From an uncultured Allomuricauda sp. (GTDB lineage: Bacteria > Bacteroidota > Bacteroidia > Flavobacteriales > Flavobacteriaceae), in the NCBI GenBank assembly GCA_937899065.1, contig CALBPG010000010.1:1-64000 (forward strand): 64,000 nucleotides of DNA. The letters are read 5' to 3'. The position numbers and the translations under genes are program-made. The notes under the pieces were generated by a model. It had not been told where the DNA came from. It did no database searches and saw nothing but the letters and a program-made list of their open reading frames with translations. Of this stretch, positions 20,348 to 27,908 are shown in pieces. The stretch's first letter is position 1, and every line of letters begins with the position of its first letter.

Positions 20348-20686
20348 CTAAGCGTTAGTTTTTAATTTGGTTCTTCTTTTTTCCGCCCATGCAATGGCGT
20401 GCTTGTCCAACTTTACCGTAAGGAAACGCATGATTCGCTCGTCGCGAATGAATTCCAATTCATAAGGAGCGATAACACTACCTTCTACGCTAAATTCGAA
20501 TAAGTGGTAAAACCCACTTTTTTTGTGTTGAATGGGATAGGCCAGTTTTTTGAGTCACCAATTTTCTTTGGCAATCATTTTGGCACCATTCTTAGTTAAG
20601 AAATCTTCAAATTTCTTTACTGTTTCCTCTATCTGTGTCTCAGACAGAACGGGATTTAAAATGAAAACAGTTTCGTAATGGTTCAT
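20348..20686 (-). pseudogene. rpsF: 30S ribosomal protein S6, interrupted by an in-frame TGA
   Basis: The frame from ATG (minus strand, 20686) reads MNHYETVFILNPVLSETQIEE and KKFEDFLTKNGAKMIAKENW, then TGA at 20555-20557 (codon 44), and continues without a shift as LKKLAYPIQHKKSGFYHLFEF to a TAG at 20348. That is 112 residues, normal for S6, missed by the ORF track because of the stop. S6 proteins have Gly at this position (ENWGLKKLAYPI), so a single G-to-T change (GGA to TGA) explains it. Gene order rpsF-rpsR-rplI is classic. S6 binds with S18 to the 30S platform. A sequence error is the most likely cause. Confidence 0.88.
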
Positions 20687-20709
20687 AAATACATATTTTA
20701 AAAGGAGCG

Positions 20710-20740
20710 CAAAAGTAATCATTTATCCTTCGCCATGCAA
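20710..20740 (-). promoter_or_regulatory. Promoter of the rpsF operon
   Basis: On the minus strand TTG (plus 20738-20740), 20 bases, then TACTTTTG (plus 20710-20717) fits the Bacteroidota -33/-7 consensus. The element is 23 bases before the rpsF start codon. Confidence 0.65.
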
Positions 20741-20957
20741 GAACCCAGAAATTTCCTCGTTTAAATTAATAAGTTATTAACAAAATGAACCAATCGGAAC
20801 TACATAACGTATATAGCAAAGTACACAACAGAATGGACCATGTTTACATCTTTTGTTGCCGCTTAACCCCATTTTTGTGTAATTTGCCGATGATATAATT
20901 CCCTACAAATCTCCCCATTCTATTAAACTAAATAGTAAAATTGTTGTCGACTCCTCC

Positions 20958-21614
20958 ATGCAGCGCATGGCCGTGGCGAAGTTGGTCAACAATCATCCTC
21001 ATTTAGCCCTGGTCGCGGAGTACAGTAATGCAATTGAGGCTAAAAATGGTTTGAAAAACCACGAAATCGACCTAATCTTCCTCGACGTAGAAATGCCCAT
21101 CATCAATGGCTTTGATCTTTTGGAAGCATTGGAAAACCCACCTCAAGTCATTTTGATTACCGGAAAGCCTGATTACGCACTGAAGGCTTTTGATTATGAC
21201 GTAACCGACTACCTACACAAACCAATAACCATGGCACGTTTTGAGGCCTCTGTAAAAAGAGCTGTCACCAAGTACGAGCAAATGAATCGGGTTGATGAGG
21301 ACGAAGAACATATTTTTGTAAAAAGTAACCTTAAGAAGCGAAAAGTAATCCTGAATGATATTAAATGGATTGAAGCTTTGGGTGATTATATCAAGTTGGT
21401 AACTGATGAAGCCAATATTGTGATTCTTTCCACAATGAAATCTTTTGAAAAGCAGTTACCGCCTGAGAAGTTTTTGCGTATCCATAAGTCGTACATCGTA
21501 AATCTGGAGAAAATTGAAAAGTTCAACAGTAAGAATGTGGAAGTAGGGGGACGACAGATACCATTAAGTAGAAACAAGAAAACCGAGTTGGCTGAAGCTT
21601 TAGCCAACGTATAA
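20958..21614 (+). CDS. LytTR-family response regulator with damaged N-terminus
   Basis: The visible product has a receiver domain (residues 1-105) with the phospho-acceptor in IFLDVEMPIINGF, the switch region ILITGKPDYALKAFDYDVTDYLHKP, and a LytTR DNA-binding domain (about 115-218: HIFVKSNLKKRKVILNDIKWIEALGDYIKL, FLRIHKSYIVNLEKIE). ATG 20958 cannot be the original start, because beta-strand 1 and the acidic pair lie upstream. The open frame back to 20883 reads LNSKIVVDSSMQRM, but holds no ATG, GTG or TTG. An ATT at 20922 sits where a start is expected, and only one Asp of the usual VDD pair remains. Start loss plus a lost codon is likely. No histidine kinase is adjacent. It converges on priA. 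Confidence 0.75.
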   Translation: MQRMAVAKLVNNHPHLALVAEYSNAIEAKNGLKNHEIDLIFLDVEMPIINGFDLLEALENPPQVILITGKPDYALKAFDYDVTDYLHKPITMARFEASVKRAVTKYEQMNRVDEDEEHIFVKSNLKKRKVILNDIKWIEALGDYIKLVTDEANIVILSTMKSFEKQLPPEKFLRIHKSYIVNLEKIEKFNSKNVEVGGRQIPLSRNKKTELAEALANV

Positions 21615-21615
21615 G

Positions 21616-24069
21616 TTAGATGTGGTCTACATCATAGACCAATCGAACGCGTTTAAATTGAGAAATAGCATTAAAGGATTGTTCAATTCTTTTAATGCTA
21701 TTTTTTATTTGGGCCATAGATTGCTCCCTCCCAATTTTCACCATAATTATTTTCAGGTAATCTCTTCGTATTCTTCCGATTGCTGGTGCCTCTGGACCTA
21801 AAACAATGATATTCGGAATATTCTTTAAGGCTTTAGCGAACCAGCGGGATGCATCATTGGAAAGATTAAAATCCTTTGTCTTTAGTGTAATCTTAATGAT
21901 TTTGAGCTTGGGAGGATATTTGAACTGCTCTCTTTCATAACGTTGTTGCTGGAACATTTGTTCATAGTCATAGGTTGTTACCTGCTGTAAAATTTGGTGG
22001 AACGGGTTATAGGTCTGAATCAAAACCTTTCCTCGGGTTTGCGTACGTCCTGCTCTACCCGACACTTGAGTCAACATTTGAAAGGTACGTTCATGCGAAC
22101 GATAATCGGGATAGTGCAATAGCGTGTCCGCATTCATAACGCCAACCAAGGAAACATTCCTGAAATCCAACCCTTTGACCACCATTTGGGTTCCCACCAA
22201 AATGTCGATTTCTTGTTGTTCGAAGGCCGTTATAATTTTTTCATAGGCATGTTTACCGCGTGTGGTATCCAAATCCATACGCCCCACTTTTGCTTTAGGA
22301 AACAAGGTGGCGCATTCTTTTTCAATTTGTTCCGTACCGAATCCTTTTTTATCCAAGGTTGCACTCCCACACGCCCTGCATTGATTTTGCATGGCCATAT
22401 GATATCCACAATAATGGCAACGCAATTGATTTTTGTATTGGTGGTAGGTCAAACTCACATCGCAATTCGGGCACTGGGGTACATGACCACAAGTAGTACA
22501 TTCCACAATCTGAGAAAACCCCCTTCGATTTTGAAACAGGATAATCTGTTCGCCTTCTTCTAAAGCATCGTTCATCGCTACAACCAATCGTTCTGAAAAA
22601 TGCCCGTTCATTTTCTTGCGCTTGGTTGCCTCCTTCAGGTCAACTAATGAAATATCAGGCATGAGCACATTGCCATAGCGCTGGGAGATTTCGGCGTACC
22701 CATATTTGCCTTTATGCACATTGTCCATGGTCTCTATGCTTGGCGTAGCGGAACCCAAGAGACAAGAGGCGCCTTGCAAGGCCGCTAGAACAATTGCTGC
22801 ATCACGGGCATGATACCGTGGTGCCGGGTCAAATTGCTTGAAAGAACTTTCATGCTCCTCATCAATAACAATAAAACCCAAATTTTTAAAAGGAAGAAAA
22901 AGCGAAGACCTTGCCCCGATGATGATTTGAGCTTTGTCCGTATGCTTTCTTACATTCTCCCAAACCTCTACACGCTCATGAACGCTGTAGCGTGAGTGAT
23001 ATACCATGATTTTGTCCCCAAAATGATTTCGTAACCTACCGACAAGCTGAGCGGTAAGGGCAATCTCAGGAACGAGATACAGCGCTTGTTGTCCTTTTGT
23101 AATAATTTGTTCCAAGAGCTTGATGTAGACCTCGGTTTTACCAGAGGAGGTTACCCCATGAAGCAAGGCTACTTTATTTTCGGAAAAACTTTCTTGAATT
23201 GCATCAAGGGCGGTTTGCTGATGGGAATTCAATTGAATTTCTGAGCTATTCACCACTCCATCAAATCCCATACGGTCCATCTGAAGTTGGTAAATTTCCA
23301 AAACAGCTTTGTTTACCAGAGCGTTCACCACACCTCGGGAAACGTCACTTGTTTTCAGCAGTTGTTGCAAGGGTATTGGTTTCGGACTTTCGGATTGCAA
23401 TTGAAACAGTGATAAAATAGCCTTGCTTTGTTGTGGCGCGCGCGTTAGTTCATCCAATAGAACTTCCAAAGCAGCATCCTCTTGATAGGCTTCGGAAAGT
23501 TTGACAAAACTGACCCATTTCGGCTTGTATTGTTCGTATAGCGCTTCCTTTTGAGCCACCAACCCTTTTTTTACCATTCGGTTAACCAAGGGGAGTACAT
23601 TTTTTTTGTCAACGATGGCGGCAATCTCGCCAACCTTTAGCATGGATTGGTGCTGTAAGGCTTCGTAGACCAAAAACTCATCATCTTTTAGCCCCGTATC
23701 GTTGATTTCAACATCTGGTTTCCTTAAAATCAGTGTCTCGCTTTCGAGCAGCAGTGCTGATGGTAGCGCCATTCGAACTACCTCACCTAACGTGCACATA
23801 TAGTACTGTGCAATCCAAATCCAATGCCTTAATTGCATATGAGTAACCAGAGGTGAATCATCCAAAATCTGATAGATGGGTTTGGCTTCATACACTTCTG
23901 GAGCGACCTCATGGGTTTTCAGCACGATTGCAGTGTAGATTTTGGACTTCCCGAAAGGTACGGCAATTCGTGTTCCGATTTGGATACGCACTACTTCCTC
24001 AGCAGTAAGGCTATAGGTAAAGGTCCTTTCTAAAGGAATGGGCAATACAACATCTACGAAATATGGCAT
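21616..24069 (-). CDS. priA: Primosomal protein N' (replication restart helicase PriA)
   Basis: An 817-residue SF2 helicase that reloads the replisome at stalled forks. Domains in order: N-terminal DNA-binding domain (PYFVDVVLPIPLERTFTY), helicase core with Walker A GVTSSGKTEVY, DEAH-type box IDEEHESSFKQ and GSATPSIET, then the zinc-binding cluster CTTCGHVPQCPNCD...CHYCGYH...CRACGS inserted before DILVGTQMVVKGLDF and VSGRAGR. All eight zinc cysteines are present. Length is normal. Convergent with the response regulator (two bases apart). Confidence 0.97.
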   Translation of the reverse strand: MPYFVDVVLPIPLERTFTYSLTAEEVVRIQIGTRIAVPFGKSKIYTAIVLKTHEVAPEVYEAKPIYQILDDSPLVTHMQLRHWIWIAQYYMCTLGEVVRMALPSALLLESETLILRKPDVEINDTGLKDDEFLVYEALQHQSMLKVGEIAAIVDKKNVLPLVNRMVKKGLVAQKEALYEQYKPKWVSFVKLSEAYQEDAALEVLLDELTRAPQQSKAILSLFQLQSESPKPIPLQQLLKTSDVSRGVVNALVNKAVLEIYQLQMDRMGFDGVVNSSEIQLNSHQQTALDAIQESFSENKVALLHGVTSSGKTEVYIKLLEQIITKGQQALYLVPEIALTAQLVGRLRNHFGDKIMVYHSRYSVHERVEVWENVRKHTDKAQIIIGARSSLFLPFKNLGFIVIDEEHESSFKQFDPAPRYHARDAAIVLAALQGASCLLGSATPSIETMDNVHKGKYGYAEISQRYGNVLMPDISLVDLKEATKRKKMNGHFSERLVVAMNDALEEGEQIILFQNRRGFSQIVECTTCGHVPQCPNCDVSLTYHQYKNQLRCHYCGYHMAMQNQCRACGSATLDKKGFGTEQIEKECATLFPKAKVGRMDLDTTRGKHAYEKIITAFEQQEIDILVGTQMVVKGLDFRNVSLVGVMNADTLLHYPDYRSHERTFQMLTQVSGRAGRTQTRGKVLIQTYNPFHQILQQVTTYDYEQMFQQQRYEREQFKYPPKLKIIKITLKTKDFNLSNDASRWFAKALKNIPNIIVLGPEAPAIGRIRRDYLKIIMVKIGREQSMAQIKNSIKRIEQSFNAISQFKRVRLVYDVDHI

Positions 24070-24078
24070 CCACTTGCT

Positions 24079-24522
24079 TTAGTTCACTCGGTGCCAAGTC
24101 TGTGTCCGAAACAAAAACGCCACGTAACCTCGGACCTTTAAACGGTTGGTATTGTCTTCATCCAACCACAATTTTCCGCGATAGGTAGTACCATTTTCAG
24201 GATCTAGCAGATAAGTCCCTTTGTATTCGTTCGTGCCATTGGGTTTAAAATCTTTAATGATATGCATGCCCTTTACCGGCTTATCTTTTAAATCCCCTTT
24301 GCATTTGATGCATACCGCATCTTCTCTACCCTCTTCCAAAATCTGAAGGATTTTTGCATTTAAGGTATTGTCTTTTTGATACACTTCTACTATGGCTTTG
24401 GCCTCTCCGGTGGTATCATCGATGGTCTTCCATTTACCAAAAACAGTTTGGGCAGATAGTTGAAAACCACACGAAACCAATCCCACAACTAATACCAGCC
24501 TATTTCGCATTTCTTTTTTCAT
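24079..24522 (-). CDS. DUF2147 secreted protein
   Basis: A 147-residue protein with an N-terminal signal peptide (LVLVVGLVSCGFQLSAQ) and the DUF2147 lipocalin-like fold markers GKWKTIDDTTGEAKAIVEVYQ, CIKCKGDLKDKPVKGMHIIKDF and GTYLLDPENGTTYRGKLWLD. Exported, probably periplasmic; function unknown. The start overlaps the end of the YihY-like gene by 23 bases (11 if the second Met at 24510 is used), so the two are translationally coupled. Confidence 0.88.
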   Translation of the reverse strand: MKKEMRNRLVLVVGLVSCGFQLSAQTVFGKWKTIDDTTGEAKAIVEVYQKDNTLNAKILQILEEGREDAVCIKCKGDLKDKPVKGMHIIKDFKPNGTNEYKGTYLLDPENGTTYRGKLWLDEDNTNRLKVRGYVAFLFRTQTWHRVN

Positions 24523-25477
24523 GTCTTTTTTTAAGTGAATTCAAGGTCGCGTTCAGTTCAAATCCCAACAAAAGAATATTGGAGTTCAACCAAATGAAGA
24601 CCATTAAAATTAAAAGGCCTCCCAACGCCCCGTAAAGTTCATTATAACGGGCAAATTTTTCAACATAAACCCCAAAAAGATATGAAGTCAACAAAAAAAG
24701 CAAGGTCGTCATTAAAGCCCCGGATGAGAAAAACCTAGCCTGTTTGCCTTCAGCCGTGCCGAAGTAATATAAAATGGACGTGGTTAAATACGAGAAACTG
24801 GTGAAGAAAATCAATTTGGTGACTTGAATCCCCAAAGTATCGCCCTTCTCTTGGTCATACCCCAGCGTTTTGCCTAGATATTCGCTCGTATATTCCACAA
24901 TGTAGAATTCAAAATACACGTAGAGCACCGCCGCAATTATCAAAAGGATGGAAAGGATTACACCCACCATGAGCGCGTATGCATACTGGCGAAAGAAGTT
25001 TCGCGTCAAATCAACGTGATAGGAGTTTTCAAATCCTCCGAAAATGGCATTCACACCATTAGCGACCAAAAAAATAGAAAGGACAAAAGCTGAGGACAAC
25101 AAACCCCCACGACGTTGGTCTTTGATTTGCTGATAAATATCTCCAAAGTAATCACTCGTAGCAGAAGGCAGAAAAGACTCTAAGAACAATAAAAATTGCG
25201 CATCAAAATTCTCGTTTCCGACACTGGCATACGGAATGATAAAAGGCAATAAGGTAATCAAGAAGATGAGCAAAGGGAATAGCGCCATAAATAGGCTGAA
25301 TGCAATGGAACTAGCTCTACTTGAAAGGGTTCCTTTGACGATTCCCACCAAATACATTTCAATCAAATCGTACAGCGAAAGCCCCTCAAACGCCTTTAGC
25401 TTAAAACGTTTCAATAGTTTGACCACGGTTTTGACCACCGGTATCTTCTCCAGCTTTTCTTCTATGGTCAAGGCCAT
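24500..25477 (-). CDS. YihY/virulence factor BrkB-family membrane protein
   Basis: A 325-residue inner-membrane protein with about six transmembrane segments and the family motifs RASSIAFSLFMALFPLLIFLI, ALGGLLILMVFIWLNSNILLLGFELNA. The family was once annotated as ribonuclease BN, which is incorrect; its role (possibly transport) is not settled. It lies three bases downstream of nadC and overlaps the DUF2147 gene, so it is part of a nadC-yihY-DUF2147 operon. Confidence 0.9.
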   Translation of the reverse strand: MALTIEEKLEKIPVVKTVVKLLKRFKLKAFEGLSLYDLIEMYLVGIVKGTLSSRASSIAFSLFMALFPLLIFLITLLPFIIPYASVGNENFDAQFLLFLESFLPSATSDYFGDIYQQIKDQRRGGLLSSAFVLSIFLVANGVNAIFGGFENSYHVDLTRNFFRQYAYALMVGVILSILLIIAAVLYVYFEFYIVEYTSEYLGKTLGYDQEKGDTLGIQVTKLIFFTSFSYLTTSILYYFGTAEGKQARFFSSGALMTTLLFLLTSYLFGVYVEKFARYNELYGALGGLLILMVFIWLNSNILLLGFELNATLNSLKKRHEKRNAK

Positions 25478-25480
25478 GGG

Positions 25481-26338
25481 CTATACTGCTTTTAAACTAA
25501 GGTCCATATTGTGTACTGAATGGGTTAAGGCACCCGATGAAATGTAATTGACTCCACATTCCGCATACTTTCTGAGGGTTTCTTCATTAATACCTCCTGA
25601 AGATTCGGTCAAGCATTGCTTGCCGATAAGCGCCACAGCTTTACGGGTGTCTTCATAATTGAAATTGTCCAATAGAATGCGGTAAACGTTCTCACCTTGC
25701 AGAATCTGCTTTACCTCGTCCAAATTACGGGCCTCTACTATGATTTTTAGATTTCTATGGTTTTGTGTTAGATAGGTATTGGTTTTGGCGATTGCGTTAC
25801 GAATTCCTCCTGCAAAATCAATGTGGTTGTCCTTGAGCATAATCATATCATACAACGCAAATCGATGATTTTCTCCTCCCCCAATGGTTACAGCCCATTT
25901 TTCCAAGGCCCGAATACCCGGAGTGGTTTTACGGGTATCTAGAATTTGGGTTCCCGTACCGTCCAAAAGCGAAACATAATGATGGGTTTTTGTAGCCATC
26001 GCACTCATACGTTGCATGGCATTAAGTACCAAACGCTCAGCTTTGAGAATACTTTGCGAGCTACCGCTTACATAAAAAGCAACATCCCCATATTTGACAG
26101 CGCTGCCATCTTCGATTTCAACAGTCATGGACAAGCCTTCGTCTACATAGTTGAATACCTGTTGTGCAAAGGCCACTCCTGCCAGAATCCCTTCTTACTT
26201 TAGCATAATTTTTGCTTTTCCTTCAGCTGATGGGGGAATACAAGCCAAGGAACTGTGGTCGCCATCGCCAACATCTTCACGAATTGCATTTTGGATAATA
26301 AGGTCAATTTCCTGTTGGAACTGTTCCTTTGAAATCAT
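25481..26338 (-). pseudogene. nadC: Nicotinate-nucleotide pyrophosphorylase (quinolinate phosphoribosyltransferase), interrupted by TAA
   Basis: NadC converts quinolinate and PRPP to nicotinate mononucleotide in de novo NAD synthesis. From ATG 26338 (minus strand) the frame reads MISKEQFQQEIDLIIQNAI and REDVGDGDHSS, then meets TAA at 26195-26197 (codon 48) in the segment KIMLK-stop-EGILAGVAFAQQVF. It continues uninterrupted to 25481 with LDTRKTTPGIRALEKWAV, GGGENHRFALYDMIMLKDNH and YISSGALTHSV. NadC proteins have an acidic residue at the stop position (K-E/D-EGILAGV), so GAA to TAA, one G-to-T change, suffices. The ORF-track start at 26176 would lose the N-terminal 54 residues. Confidence 0.87.
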
Positions 26339-26425
26339 ATGAGGCATTTTTACGAATGTACTAAAAACCCAAAATTTGTAGCCTTAAATAAGGGGTGGTC
26401 CATAAAGAATTCGTTTAATTTGAAT

Positions 26426-26899
26426 ATGAACATTCAAGTTATCGCCATTGGCAAAACCGATAGCAAAGCTTTGGCCCTACTCATTTCGGAATATGCCAAA
26501 CGTTTAGGTCACTATGTGAACTTTGAAATGTTATGGCTACCCGATATCAAAAACACCAAGGCGCTTTCCGAAAAAAATCAAAAACTACAAGAATCGCAGC
26601 TGATTTTGAAGAAGGTAAAACCTTCAGACCACCTTATTTTATTTGATGAAAAAGGAAAAACCTATTCTTCCGTAGATTTTTCAGAACATCTGCAAAAACG
26701 GATGAATTCGGGCTTGAAGCAATTGATTTTTGTGATTGGTGGGCCCTACGGATTTGATGAATCACTATACCAACGCGCGCAAGAAAAAATAAGCCTTTCC
26801 AAAATGACTTTTTCGCATCAGATGGTGCGGCTTTTAGTAGTGGAACAAATTTACCGGGCTTTCACAATTCTACGGAATGAACCGTACCATCATCGTTAA
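26426..26899 (+). CDS. rlmH: 23S rRNA (pseudouridine1915-N3)-methyltransferase RlmH
   Basis: A 157-residue SPOUT methyltransferase that modifies pseudouridine 1915 in helix 69 of 23S rRNA. Signature blocks are MNIQVIAIGKTDSK at the start, FVIGGPYGFDE (SAM-binding knot) and the very conserved end MTFSHQMVRLLVVEQIYRAFTILRNEPYHH. I reject the ORF-track start at 26339, because the family begins at MNIQV and the length is then exact. The last 38 bases overlap the convergent PilJ-like gene. Confidence 0.96.
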   Translation: MNIQVIAIGKTDSKALALLISEYAKRLGHYVNFEMLWLPDIKNTKALSEKNQKLQESQLILKKVKPSDHLILFDEKGKTYSSVDFSEHLQKRMNSGLKQLIFVIGGPYGFDESLYQRAQEKISLSKMTFSHQMVRLLVVEQIYRAFTILRNEPYHHR

Positions 26900-27794
26900 C
26901 GGGTTTCGTTTTCGGATTCTTTTGGTAGCGTTCCAACAGGTTTTCGACTTGTTTAATGACAAAATGATGGGGTTTCTCCTCATTTGCAGTTTTCTCTAGT
27001 GAACGCACCATGTTGTCGGAAACTGTTTTGAGTTGGTCGAGCTCTTCCGTGATAAAGCCAAAGATTTCACCTTGTCTTTCAGGGTTTTTCTCTGCCTTTA
27101 AAACATATTGTAAATCATTGATGTTTTTCATGTGCGAATTGAACACATGGGATTGATGCCATGCAATTTCCGTCAACTTCTTCTTTTGATTAACAATTCG
27201 GTTGATAATCGGATTGACAATGAACAGCAACTCGAATACTATAATAAAGATGGAAAAGATGGCCAGTTCCAGCTCGATAATCATCATGGCCTTGATATCC
27301 TTTTCGGATTTTCGTTGCAAAAGGGTTACGATATTGTCCATGATAACCAGAAACCTATCTACCCGAAAGCGGACATCATTAAAAGAGATGCTTTCAAAGT
27401 TGTTGAAATCCTTTAATTCAGCATACAACCAATTTAAATGCGGTTCCAATTTGTCAAACCGACTCAAAATGTATTCATCATCCAGAGGTGCAATCTTCAA
27501 CGCGGCATTGCCATCCTGCAGGAATCCATTCATCTGAACCAATTTGGTTAAAGTGAGTTTCATATCAGCATAGTCGCAATTGTGATAACGACAAGAATAT
27601 AATTCATTCAGAAGGCGCTGGCTCAACATCCGCTGCCGACCGGCCAAATTCACTACCAAGGCAGAAGAACTCTGCTTATTCAATGAATATTGCGTAATAG
27701 TTTGTATGGTGATGGTCAATAAAACTATGGAGACTACTAAAAGATAATAGGCCCGAAATCCCTTTTTAAAAACCTTCAGCTTTTTGAACGGCAT
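26862..27794 (-). CDS. PilJ-type sensor domain membrane protein with kinase-like helix, no ATPase domain
   Basis: A 310-residue protein. TM1 (residues about 14-33) is followed by a periplasmic helical type IV pili methyl-accepting (PilJ N-terminal) domain with the diagnostic VNLAGRQRMLSQRL. TM2 (about 172-192) leads to a cytoplasmic part beginning KKKLTEIAWHQSHVFNSHMKNINDL. That stretch resembles the H-box of flavobacterial histidine kinases (IAWxQSHxxRxPL), but there is no catalytic ATPase domain and the chain ends in a coiled coil. It may be a kinase remnant, a phosphotransfer partner or a scaffold. It overlaps rlmH tail to tail. Confidence 0.8.
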   Translation of the reverse strand: MPFKKLKVFKKGFRAYYLLVVSIVLLTITIQTITQYSLNKQSSSALVVNLAGRQRMLSQRLLNELYSCRYHNCDYADMKLTLTKLVQMNGFLQDGNAALKIAPLDDEYILSRFDKLEPHLNWLYAELKDFNNFESISFNDVRFRVDRFLVIMDNIVTLLQRKSEKDIKAMMIIELELAIFSIFIIVFELLFIVNPIINRIVNQKKKLTEIAWHQSHVFNSHMKNINDLQYVLKAEKNPERQGEIFGFITEELDQLKTVSDNMVRSLEKTANEEKPHHFVIKQVENLLERYQKNPKTKPVNDDGTVHSVEL

Positions 27795-27908
27795 TTTCTT
27801 TAATAAGAATTTGCCTACAAATTAAATTTAAAAGCTCCCTTTTCCTGAAAAATGTTGTGAATGCTAAAATTGCCATGGTGAACGCTGTTAACGCACACCC
27901 AAAAACCA

